Positions 20,301 through 29,956 of a stretch of DNA of 64,000 nt are shown here, one piece after another. Location of the stretch: contig NC_092674.1 of NCBI RefSeq assembly GCF_964355755.1, positions 3,353,001 to 3,417,000 on the forward strand, written 5' to 3'. The stretch is from Antedon mediterranea. Taxonomy: Eukaryota; Echinodermata; Crinoidea; Comatulida; Antedonidae. The notes beneath the pieces are model-generated. The model made no database searches. It was not told the origin of the DNA and saw only the letters and a program-made list of their open reading frames with translations. How positions within the stretch are numbered: position 1 is the first letter of the stretch; each line of letters begins with the position of its first letter. The position numbers were made by a program, and so were the translations under genes.

Positions 20301-23300
20301 ATAAACAGTGAGGATCTCTATTTATATCAAATTATGTTTCTTAGCTTGATTTTTTTTAACTTAAACTGTAGTTGAAGAATAAATAGATTGTTAAAAACAA
20401 ATATTTAGTGATATTTTGAAATTTTAGTTTGTTTTTATTAAAAATGTTTTAAAATGACTACTCCAAACCATTGGTGATCTTGGAGTCACTCAGGCAGACT
20501 GAACGCATTTTTGGTTGCGCTAGCAACCACGCAGCGCCACTTACCGTCGTGACGTCAGCACCGTGATACTCTATAAGCACCTAAGCTAAACCAATAAATA
20601 AATTAAATATTAATTATATTATTTATATATTATATTATCAAAAATTTAACATCAGCCATGTCATTTTCCCTTTCCATTTCTAATTGCTTAAATTAATATC
20701 TCGGCTATTTACATACAATACAAGGCAACCTAATATATTGACTCAATGTTTAAATTGTTTATTCAGAAAACATAATCTTTCTCGTGATGGATTTTTAAAC
20801 ATATTTCTTCATATTGATCCTAATATCAATTCATCTTCATCGAAATTTGCATCTGTGGATAAATGATAAATAAACTGTATATAAAAACAAGATTAAAATA
20901 TTAACAGCATTGATATGTATGTAAAATGTTAACAAAATATTGTTATTTATTCATAAAACAAATATTGAATGACTTATACTGGTAAGCATATGTGACCTGC
21001 TCTGGCAAAGTGAAACATAAGTCGAAAATTTAAATTTTTCAGATTTGTATTCTATCTGGTAGGAAATGTTATATCCTTTACAATGATACCAAACTTAATA
21101 TTTAACATGAAGGGGATCCCGAGATATTGTACGTTAAGTCGAAGCATGTATAAAGAAATATACAAATAACAGTTTTGAGAAAATCATGATTGAATGTCAA
21201 TGTTATTTTATAAAACAACAACACAAATTAATATTTGTTAATCTAATAGTGTATACTTTCTAAGTATCACACATTCACAAAATATGATACAATGAAATGT
21301 TTTTTGGTAGGATATTGATTACTGTGACAATGCATACAAAAAAATATTTCCACATTCTATGTTAAGTACATACTTGTGTTTCTTTTAAGCACTTGCTTAA
21401 AATGGTAAAAAAGGGGGTAAATTAATGTTTTTACACTTAAAAAACTGTATTATTCTTTAAGAATTAATTAAATGTATATAATAAATTAAGTTATATAACA
21501 TTAAATACCATTTCTTGAACTACTGGATTTAAGTACGTTCTTAAAAGTTACTTAAATAATTTAAATTTTATTTGTGTAGTGCCTGCTGATTAGATAACAA
21601 ATACAACTTAAATAACATTATGCGATTGCTTTAATCAATTAAATAATGGATATGTTTTAAGCACATACTAATGTATTAAGTTTGTTTTAAGCATTTACTT
21701 AAAATTGTGTAATGTTCATGAAATTATGTTGGTGTAAGTGCATAATAATAGCCTACAATAACATGAATTAATACAATACTTATTATGTAAAAACAATAAA
21801 TATGGTAGGCCTATGTGATATGTAGGCAAATAAAAGTGCCACTTAGGCCTAGCCTACCTATCCTAGCTAGGCCTATTTGCCCTGCAACCTACCTAGCTAG
21901 CCTACCTAGGCCTAGCTAGTCTAGTCTAGACCTGCTAGGCCTACCCTAGGGCCTAGCTAGGCTAGGACAAGTAGGCCTAGAAGGACCCAGCCTGGAGTCC
22001 AAAAGGCTACTTAGTAGGCCTAGGCTAGTCACTACACTGGCTGTAATAATTTAATATCATAGGTCCTTTGCTACTCTCATTATGTTTTTATTTTTTAGTC
22101 ATTGTATTTGGCCCAGGCCTAGGCCCTAGACTAGATCCATCGATTATCTTAAATCTGAATTGTTTACACTCTCTTCTCCGCGTAAAAAGTAAACAGGTCA
22201 AAGGTCATTATAAGGATAAGCCAATTACAGTACTGTATTTCTACTACGCGCTAGCCATTACGTGGCGTATCCTTGACAACGGATTTCTGTTGTGTAAAAA
22301 TCACGTCAGAGAAGCTTTTTACCTCCTCTAATTCCCGCTGAAGAAGCCAAAAATATTGAAAACCACTTGAAATACCCACTGAATATGGCTTATGAATATT
22401 TAAATTTTCAGACTCTACCATGTTTCTAAAGGTAGCTATACAAATATTTTCATAAACTGCACAGTTTTCTAACAGTGTTTCATGCACTTTATTTCATTTT
22501 TTTGCAACAAAATGAAATCAAGACAAAAAAGGTACTCATTAAAATCACTTATTTAGCCCTTTTATAAACTTAATTCACACAAAATGAAACTTGATCTTGA
22601 TTCTTAAATAGTTGTAGATTCCAAAAAGGGGAAAACCCTATTTTCACCAAGATAGTGATTTTTAACTTACATAGTACTTCTATAGGTCAATACACTGAAT
22701 AAAGATCAGCGAGTTATGTTTCACTATGCCAGAGCAGGTCACATATCATAGGCTGCATAATATCTCTATGGTTGCATTTGCATAAGTTAATTATTTACAC
22801 AGCATAGAGTGTCCGTAGTATGTAATGGATTGTACTTTCTAACAGTTAACAGAAGATAATTAAACTAAATATTGCTGGTTGATGGTAGACATTGCAATAA
22901 CACTGTTTGTATATATTGTGTTAAAACTGTGTAAAACATTCTCACTCCTGAGGACAATCAAAGCATATTGATCGAAACTTCAAGAAACCTAACAGTTCTT
23001 TTCAGAACTAATGTATGTGGTGTACCGCAAACTTTATATCAACATATGATTTCGCCATGCAAGCCTTCAAACAATATAAAACTATGTACTTTGAAGATCA
23101 GTGCACTAGTACTGAAAGTGCCTGCAGAATAAAGAAAGAATAAATAAATAAATAAATAAATGTCTAAAAAAACTAATTTCACTCAATATTCTTGATTTGT
23201 GCAGTCCTACGTCGGTCTTTGTCTAGACTTAGAAACCAGTAAAAGAGAGTAAAGCTCTGTCTACACTATTTTGACCAAAAAAAATTGTCATTACCATACC

Positions 23301-26300
23301 ATTAATTAAAAATCATAACTCTTTGTTTTGTTAATTTTTATTGAATAATAATAAATTCATAACAAAAATCTTGAAAGTTGTTGTTTGCGTAGCATTCAAT
23401 CAACTGTATGAAGCACACTATATAATATAAGTCGACCATTATTATTAAAATGTATTATTAATGACTTCGAAAAGGCGGGCAAAATTATACTCGGCCAGGA
23501 CTATGAGAGTTATGATGCTGCCTGTACTCGACTTAAAATCACTGGTCTTGCTAAACATAGAGAAAAATTAATATTAAAATTTGGAGAAGCCTGAATCCTT
23601 AAGTCAGAGATACATCGTGATGTGTTGCTGCTTAAAGAGATCTAGATTACGTAACCCCAATAAGCACTAATAGAAACTCAGCTATTCCATATTAATATTT
23701 AAAAACTGAATGCCTCTTGTTAATAATTGTGTAATATGACCACCTATGAAACGTTAAAAATAATCAATTGAAGAGCAGTGCCAATAACTTTAAGTTATTT
23801 ATATAGTATTATATTTTATTATTCCCATTTTAATTGTATTTTTCAAAGTTGTTTTGTAATATAGTTAATATAGTATGTGTTTTGTCACAGTGGATATGTG
23901 CATTACTGTATATAGATTATTTTATTTTTTAGATGGTGAAATTACAAGAGTTATTCAAAACGTTTTACCTTAGCAAACACAGCGGACGCAAGTTACAATG
24001 GCAACCAAACCTAGTTCATTGCGTCATGAAAGCCTCCTTTAAAAAGGTATTACAGTCAACTCTCCCAATACCTTTGGGCTAACCGAATATGTCTGGTTTT
24101 CCGGAAAGTCTGGTATTCAGAATGTGTATTTAATGGTAAAAATGAATTTGGGACCTTTTGGACCTCAAGAAAAAAGTCTGGTTTTGGGAGAGTTTTCAGA
24201 GAGTCTGGTATTGGGAGAGTTGATTGTATAATATTAAAAAATGTATTGTCCCCCAAAATATGAAAAATAAAGATGAGTAAAATCCAATTTTGAATAGGCC
24301 ATTTTTTAGATTTAATCAAGTTATTCAATTCTTAGCCGATTCCCTGTTTAATTGTAATAACTATATGAAAAATTAATTGATTATTTTTTTATATGAAATG
24401 TTTGCTGTTATTCGGTCATGTGCTGTCATAATTTATTTTGTATTTATGTTTTTTTTTCTTTTCCTTAGAGTATGAGAGAACTCAGCGTATCATCATTATT
24501 CCAAACTCTTGTATTACTTATGTTTAATGAAAGTACAGAGTGCACATTAGAAGACATTAAACAGGCAACAGGAATTGGTAAGCTTGTATGGTGACTTGGT
24601 TGTGAAGTGCCTGCCTTCCAATCCTATGGTCCGGGGTTCAATCCTGATCTAGCTCCAATGTTGTAACGTACTCTTTTAACTCGACTGCTTCAGCCTCAAA
24701 TGAGACTAAAGTTCTGTCTACACTATCAAAGAAAATGTGATGTGCCCAATATGGTAGTGATATGACATCGTCGTGTCCATATTTGGGCACATCAATTTTT
24801 TTTTTTCACATTAAGTTCAATAGTGTAGACAGAGCTTTTGTTTATAATTAAATTATAGTTTATCTATCCTATCCTATTTTTTTTTTTATTTCTTGTTGTT
24901 GGATGTGTTTAAAAAAAAATTTGTAATTATAAAGAATTCCTAAATTTATAAAATTCCTCACCTAAAATAGGCTAGAAAATCATTTTTAGGCTAGTATACA
25001 CAGCTAAATGTTTACAGGATTTTTTTATAATTTTTTTCAGAGGATAGTGAGCTCCGAAGAACACTTCAGTCTCTTGCTTGCGGCAAGGCTCGGGTGATAC
25101 TTAAAACTCCCAAGGTAAGGATTCAATTTAACAGTGTTAACATTTTTAAATACGTTTTTCATTCTTCTAAAAATTGTAATTTTATTTTTATTTTATTTTA
25201 GAGTAAAGATGTGTTTGATGGTGATAAGTTTGTTTACAATACTCCCGACAGTTTCTGTCCCATTTTACGATCTCTAAAGACTAGAATATTGATTAATAGA
25301 TTTTTGATTGATATAATTGATTGATAGATTATTGGTTGATTGATTGATTATTGATTTATTGATAGATTGAGGAGCAAGTGAATACACAGGAACGCGTCTT
25401 CCAAGACCGACAGTATCAAATTGATGCAGCAATTGTGCGCATCATGAAGATGAGGAAGAAGCTAAGTCACGCACTATTGGTCTCAGAGCTCTATAACCAG
25501 TTGAAGTTTCCAGTAAAGGTAAGTGCTGTTTTTGTCACTTTTTATTCCCAGTGTGCAGATGTTTGTTTGTTTATGGTTGATTACTACACAACCAATCATA
25601 TTCTTTATATTTTGCTTCACTTTTTTTGTTTTGCCTTTATTTTTTATATACATTTCATTTTTTATGTGCTTTTAATTTTTCATAAGGAGGCACTTGCATC
25701 ATTCCTTTTCAGTTTCAATTCCACGTATTCCTAAATAATTAAAATAAATAAGATAAATAATTCATTCAAATCATTTTGTATCTTTATTTTGGACTTTAAA
25801 TTCATAGAAAACAGCACATAAATAACAAAAGTCAATCCACAAATTAGACATGAGTTTAACTTAACTTGACAACAAAAGCTCTTTCATTTTTTAACCTAAC
25901 CTAATATTTTGTACGAAGCTATATAAAAATGTTCTCGTAAATTTGGTAAATAAAGAGTACATTAAATTTTAGATGAGTGAAATTTATTACAGATTTTAAA
26001 TATAGAAGTGATTGTTAAGCTCTGCTACAAAATGTATTGTGCCCAAATATGGTAGTGATATGACATCATCATGTCCATATATGAGCACATCACATTTTGT
26101 TGTCACAAAGTTAGATAGTGTAGACAGAGCTTAACTCGGCAAGTTTTCACGATTGGAGCATGCATCCTTACATGTTGCTTTTTCTGCTTGCTTAGTACCT
26201 ACTTGCTTATATATGTTTGTAGTACTATGATGAATAAAGTATTTTTTTCTTTTGTGTGCTTGTGTTTTTTCTTCATTTTCTGACAGCAACCTTAATCAAT

Positions 26301-26764
26301 GCTTGGAGATCTAACATAAAATAAATAAGGAAAATAATAATTGTAGTAGTAGTAATGGGTTGCATATGTAAGCTAGGTTGTGAATATGGTTATATTATAT
26401 GGTCATCATAGTGTCATATGATGTCCCATCATGTCTAGGAGGGTCGCGTCACTTATGGTCGCAACCTCCCCTGTAGGATTACATATCCTGTAGGATTACA
26501 TGTCCTGTAGAATCACATGTCCTGTAGGATTACATGTCCTGTAACCCAACAATTTCTAATTTAAATTTAAAAAAATATTATTAAATATTAGCATGAATCA
26601 AACTAAATATAGGTAGATTTCACTAATTAACCTGATTTTACCCAGAATGCATTTGTTTTTATTCGCAGCCAACAGATTTGAAGAAACGAATAGAAAGCTT
26701 GATAGAGCGCGATTACATGGAACGAGATAAGGACAGTTCCAATCAGTACCATTACGTAGCATAG
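17316..26764 (+). CDS. CUL4: Cullin-4 gene fragment, 5'-truncated, C-terminal half only (unit A)
   Basis: Cullin-4 is the scaffold of CRL4 ubiquitin ligases. Exons: 17316-17420, 17617-17727, 18728-18813, 19423-19530, 23933-24046, 24469-24577, 25041-25114, a damaged one from 25202, 25366-25518 and 26669-26764 (TAG). The translation starts [20 protein letters not shown] and includes [36 protein letters not shown] and [23 protein letters not shown] holds the NEDD8-acceptor Lys. It ends [16 protein letters not shown]. The RBX1-binding and winged-helix parts are present. The N-terminal DDB1-binding half and any start codon are absent. The exon at 25202 reads [13 protein letters not shown], then loses the expected FKHKLFRIK-type stretch and its donor, and hits TGA at 25322. 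Skipping it keeps frame (317 residues). It is probably a pseudogene or decoy, although the other exons are clean. Confidence 0.8.
17840..18115 (+). mobile_element. tRNA-derived SINE in CUL4 intron
   Basis: The 5' head GAGTGGCCGCACGGTTAAG (box A-like) and AAGGGTTCGAGGCTTACTC (box B) resemble a class II tRNA (Leu/Ser type). The body contains CTCGGATAAGGACTAAACAC and ACTTTAAAGAACCTAGTAC, and the tail is (AAT)n. Copied unchanged in unit B. Confidence 0.7.
18574..18705. repeat. MITE family 1 copy, right end lost
   Basis: TAAAGCACTGTCTACACTAT at the left. The interior GTGTGATGTGCCCATGGTAG and CACATCACACC motifs follow, but the GTGTAGACAGAGC end is missing. It ends about 20 bases before a CUL4 acceptor. 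Confidence 0.7.
19623..19959. repeat. MITE family 3 copy in CUL4 intron
   Basis: TTAAAGACGTATTGTCCCCC and GACAATACATCTTTAA termini, with the same GGCTGGCAGCCAATTTGACT interior as the copy in the MCO intron. Confidence 0.8.
20213..20574. repeat. MITE family 4 with long inverted repeats
   Basis: The ends read TAGAGTATCACGGTGTGACG and, inverted, TAGAGTATCACGGTGCTGAC. Pairing continues imperfectly for about 80 bases per arm (GGCGCTGC, GGTTGCTAGC). The interior is AT-rich with no ORF. In unit B a larger transposon landed directly beside its left end. Confidence 0.8.
20992..22742. mobile_element. 1751-bp non-autonomous DNA transposon, present only in unit A
   Basis: Terminal inverted repeats of at least 33 bp start GTGACCTGCTCTGGCA at both ends (two mismatches in 33). 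Target duplication ATAT at 20988-20991 and 22743-22746; unit B has the empty site AAGCATATCATAGG. There is no transposase-length ORF. The interior has seven TAGGCCTA octamers between 21806 and 22022 and one perfect DR1 (22195-22207). I cannot assign a superfamily; 4-bp duplications occur in several. Confidence 0.9.
22948..22978 (+). other. Hammerhead-like core motif (incomplete)
   Basis: CTGAGGA, a possible 5-bp stem (ATCAA/TTGAT) and CGAAAC occur in the order of a hammerhead ribozyme core such as those in Penelope-like elements. The closing stem II base pair and a clear cleavage-site strand are not seen, so activity is unlikely. Confidence 0.25.
23250..23300. repeat. MITE family 1 left-end fragment
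   Basis: TAAAGCTCTGTCTACACTAT followed by TTTGACCAAAAAAAA. The rest of the element is missing. Confidence 0.55.
23463..23592 (+). mobile_element. LINE polymerase C-terminal relic
   Basis: The sequence encodes [18 protein letters not shown] and [15 protein letters not shown], ending in TGA. This matches the conserved C-terminal segment of jockey/CR1-like ORF2 proteins. The upstream polymerase domain is absent. Confidence 0.65.
24051..24228. repeat. MITE family 5 hairpin, 4 bases after a CUL4 splice donor
   Basis: TACAGTCAACTCTCCCAATA at the left and TATTGGGAGAGTTGATTGTA at the right, with a second internal inverted pair (GTCTGGTTTTCC, GTCTGGTTTTGG as direct copies). It begins within the donor context of the exon ending at 24046, leaving GTATTA as the donor. 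TA target duplication is likely. Confidence 0.8.
24233..24345. repeat. MITE family 3, left half only
   Basis: AATGTATTGTCCCCCAAAAT then ATGAAAAATAAAGATGAGTA, as in the left arms at 12388 and 19623. The right arm is absent. Confidence 0.7.
24588..24680 (+). mobile_element. tRNA-derived SINE head fragment
   Basis: GTGACTTGGTTGTGAAGTGC and CCGGGGTTCAATCCTG resemble tRNA box A and box B regions. A short unrelated body follows. It lies in a CUL4 intron and is too diverged for a functional tRNA. Confidence 0.5.
24707..24837. repeat. MITE family 1 copy in CUL4 intron
   Basis: TAAAGTTCTGTCTACACTAT at the left and AGTGTAGACAGAGCTTTT at the right, with the GGTAGTGATATGACATCGTC interior. Confidence 0.8.
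26015..26134. repeat. MITE family 1 copy flanked by TTAA
   Basis: TTAAGCTCTGCTACAAAATG at the left and TAGACAGAGCTTAA at the right. The interior GATATGACATCATCATGTCC is the family consensus form. Confidence 0.8.
26470..26547. repeat. 17-bp tandem repeat, ~4.5 copies
   Basis: CCTGTAGGATTACATGT is repeated with one or two changes per copy, in the last CUL4 intron. The copy number is the same in unit B. Confidence 0.9.
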
Positions 26765-26790
26765 ACAATTATATACAAATTCACACAGCA

Positions 26791-26796
26791 AATAAA
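26791..26796 (+). terminator. Polyadenylation signal of the CUL4 fragment
   Basis: AATAAA lies 26 bases after the CUL4 stop codon and is followed by the GT-rich stretch TTGTGTGTGTTCT. The same signal is in unit B. Confidence 0.55.
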
Positions 26797-26853
26797 TAAG
26801 ATTGTGTGTGTTCTATGGCAGTTGAAGGAAGGTTGCTGTGGATGTGGGATGAC

Positions 26854-27007
26854 TAAAGCTCTGTCCACACTATCAAACTAGTGTGATGTGCCCAAATATG
26901 GTAGTGATATGCCAAAATATGATAGTGATATGATGTCATCGTCTCCATGTATGGGCACATAACATTTTGTTGTCATTATAAAGTTTGAATGTGTAGACAG
27001 AGCTTAA
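26854..27007. repeat. MITE family 1 copy downstream of CUL4
   Basis: TAAAGCTCTGTCCACACTAT at the left and GTGTAGACAGAGCTTAA at the right, with the interior motif doubled as in the copy at 9417. Confidence 0.8.
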
Positions 27008-27154
27008 TCGTACAGAGACAATAATCATTATTATATACATATGTATGCTTACACATCGATGTGGTCATGGCTTCTGCTTGTTTCCACTTGGATGCAACGC
27101 AATGACTTAAAGAGCACCACAAGTAATCATCCAATCTAGCGCTTGTGATAGGTC

Positions 27155-27253
27155 AACAGTGCCCATATATGGACTTGATGTCATACCCATACCATATTTA
27201 GGCACATCACACTTTTTTTTGTCAAACTAGTTTGACAGTGTAGACAAGGCTTA
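27155..27253. repeat. MITE family 1 right-half fragment
   Basis: GCCCATATATGGAC, then GGCACATCACAC and AAACTAGTTTGACAGTGTAG, ending near AAGGCTTAA. The left end is missing. Confidence 0.65.
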
Positions 27254-27613
27254 AGCATTCACAGATTATCATGAAATCATCAGGTGATTGGTAACATTGT
27301 TGCATCATACCATCCAAAGGTCATCCATGTGGTTGGAACGGTGACCTGATTATGTTTAATATCACAAAAACTTGACCGCTGTGTATTTTCTGGACAATTT
27401 CGTCCTTCTACGGCTGCTGTGAAATACTTTGATATTATTTGCTTCTTTGGTATTTAAGAATTTCTGTGACAACTTATCCAATTATAAATGTATTTTTTTG
27501 TTTATCCGTAATCAAAATGGCGCTCGAATAGCCTTAAGTTGTGTTTACATTAAGCCTGGATTTGGTTCCATGGCAGGAGTATGAAATGCGTTAGTGTGAA
27601 CAGATGTATTATA

Positions 27614-27930
27614 AAGCTTGATTCCTACTATGACTCAACGCAGTGAAGATATTTAGAGCACTCAAAAGCGAACAACAACCGGTTACGTCATTGTGTTGCT
27701 CACTTCTGATTGGTCAAATTACCTACGTTGCAGGTTACGTCATTCTTTTGCTTGCTTCTGATTGGTCAAATTACCGACGTAGCCGGTTACGTCATTGTGT
27801 TTCTCACTTCTGATTGGTCAAATTACCTACGTTGCGGGTTACGTCATTGTGTTGCTCGCTTCTGATTGGTCAAATTACCTTCGTTGCGGGTTACGTCATT
27901 GTGTTGCGCCTCGGTGAGAACCACAATTTG
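27614..27930. repeat. MITE family 2 relative expanded by a 52-bp minisatellite
   Basis: The outer ends GCTTGATTCCTACTATGACT and CCTCGGTGAGAACCACA are decayed family 2 termini. Inside, 27681-27920 is a 52-bp unit (GGTTACGTCATTGTGTTGCT then TCTGATTGGTCAAATTACC) in about 4.5 copies. The apparent ORF through it is a repeat artefact. Confidence 0.75.
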
Positions 27931-28496
27931 TCACAATTCTTTATCTGGCCACTGTATCGGAATTTGAACTCACTGTGTGAATGCAGCTTTATGACGGTAT
28001 TGCCATAATGATTATGGAAAGTACTTGCACGTGTAAACGACGCATAACGGTATATGATAAGAAAGAATGTACCTTGTAATAAATGCGCTTTTATAAATGC
28101 TTGTTATTATTTATTACTAGGGATCACCAAGATTGGAGGGATTGGGGTGGGTGTGGGCTTGTAGTGCGAACAGTGCAGGATCTGGACAAGCTTTTCGGTA
28201 CTTTCTAGTACTACTGTAAAACGTATGACATAAACTTTAATACCGTATGCGATTTGTCTAATCTCAAAGAACCATAGGCCCAATCATACATTTAGTGCCG
28301 AGACCTTTTTCAATTATTAAGTAATTGTTATGTAACCACCGCCATCATGTCACTTATACTTCTTAAGTTCTAGGAAGCTGTCGATTCGCGACGAATATGG
28401 GGTTAGGGTTAACTACAATACGCATAATGGGTTGTCGGTCGTCGCCTGAACCTAGAAACCGCCACACAACTGAGTGTCGTCGAGGAATGGCGTAAT
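27931..28496. other. Spacer, no gene seen
   Basis: No exon or clear element. TTTTCGGTACTTTCTAGTAC near 28194 shares a short string with the flank of the palindrome at 8237. Confidence 0.5.
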
Positions 28497-28647
28497 GCCT
28501 GGTTTCCACTAGAGACGCGACACAACGAAGTAAAGGGATTTGACCAATCACAAGAGATGGAGTTATTCGACCGTCGCTTGTCATTGGTCAACTCGTTTGC
28601 GTTGCGTCTACGTCCTTGCGTTGCGTTCTAGTGGGAACCAAACTTTA
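28497..28647. repeat. MITE family 2 copy near the unit end
   Basis: GCCTGGTTTCCACTAGAGAC at the left and GCGTTCTAGTGGGAACCAAA at the right, with CCAATCACAAGAGAT and GCTTGTCATTGGTC inside. It produces short minus-strand ORFs that are not genes. Confidence 0.75.
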
Positions 28648-29337
28648 GGAAGCGCTTATGCCTACCAACGTCCCTGCATGCGCACAATGAATTAGCTCGA
28701 CTTTACTTGCTTGTCAGTCGTCGCAAATCGAAAGCTTTCTACTGGCACCACCACGGCGATCCATACACTATGGCTTTCTTAGTTTCTTACTTACCCGGGT
28801 GGTGAGTTGGATTTGCTAACTTTGGTGGGCGGGTCACAAACTTACTCGGGTACGATAAATAAGTCTGACGGGGTTACATGTTAACAACTCTCTGATTAAA
28901 CTAACATTTACACTAATCATAATTTGGTTTGCGCCTTATAATCATTGTTTAACAGGTTTAACGTTTTTTTGTTTTACCAATTAAAGGCAACGGCGGGTTT
29001 TAAATTGGATTTAGACGTATACTTCACATGTTCCAGAGTGTAGATATTGTTTATATATTGGGTTCAATAACTGGTGTAGCTAATTAACAATGTATAACAA
29101 TATTCAATAATTAGCCAATGAATAAGATTAACTAGAACTAATAAAAATCTGTGTAAAAAAGTGACTTCGGAAATGTACTGAATATTGTAGCCTTTATTTT
29201 AGTATTACATTTCAGAAAACGAAAAAAACTAAAAAATTTGTTCACGACGTCGTACGTACGTTTCTCGGAGAATAATTATAGATATTTGTGTGTTGGTTTT
29301 TCATGAAAATTGTTAAATATTATAGCAATACTGATAA

Positions 29338-29509
29338 AGCTTGAACGCAACGCAAGGACGTAAACGCAACGCAAGCGTTTTAACCAATGACAAGCCAAGT
29401 TATAGACAGTTAGCAATCACAAGCGAATAAGCCATCGCTTGTGATTGGTCAATTCACTTGCGTTGCGTTACGTCCCTGTGTTGCGTCGCTAGTGGGAACC
29501 ACGCTTTAT
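29338..29509. repeat. MITE family 2 copy (unit B)
   Basis: Same element and flanks as the copy at 2314 in unit A. Confidence 0.75.
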
Positions 29510-29618
29510 ATTCCGGTACTGCGTTTTGTATTACGTATGTAGTCAAAATCTCAGTACTGCATAATATTACTAAATGATAAGTGTTGTTACGTTAAATCAA
29601 GCAGTGGTGGAGGTTTGA

Positions 29619-29746
29619 CGCCAGAGAGAGTTGTTGGGTACACCAGAGAGAGTTTTTGGGTGTCAGAGAGAGTTGTTGGGTGTCAGGGAGAGAGAGTTGT
29701 TGGGTACCAGAGAGAGTTGTTGGATGAGGGAGTTGTTGGGTGCCAT
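29619..29746. repeat. ~22-bp degenerate tandem repeat (unit B)
   Basis: Identical in sequence to the repeat at 2594. Confidence 0.85.
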
Positions 29747-29956
29747 ATTGCACTAAGCCAAACGTTGTGGCACCTTTTAATTCCCCTCTATCCATTTTAT
29801 TTTATTAATTTTAGCAACATTAAAACAATACAAAACTTGAGTGTGCCAAGGAGTGGCAAAAGAGGTCAAAGGACCACTGTCGCCATAAGGCAGCACTCAA
29901 AGCATACATACATAAAACAATGTAAATATGTAATATTAATACCATAATTGTATACA

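Larger units (their letters stand above)
1775..28799 (+). repeat. Tandem array unit A (27,025 bp)
   Basis: The sequence starting TGGTGAGTTGGATT at 1775 recurs at 28800 and 56406, with the same gene order behind it. Features line up with unit B at a constant offset of 27,025 from about 2,300 to 14,035, then with small indels. Relative to B it lacks the 2322-bp transposon but has its own 1751-bp one. It contains an MCO pseudogene, an intact MCO and a CUL4 fragment. Confidence 0.95.

Noticed and set aside
22068-22487. Two short overlapping ORFs inside the unit A transposon, considered as a transposase remnant
   Set aside because: They are on opposite strands, under 90 residues, and show no recognisable catalytic or DNA-binding motif.
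26470-26547. 17-bp direct repeats considered as a CRISPR-like array
   Set aside because: The repeats are contiguous with no spacers, in a eukaryotic intron; a plain minisatellite.
27814-28008. 64-residue ORF
   Set aside because: It is created by the 52-bp minisatellite and its flank.
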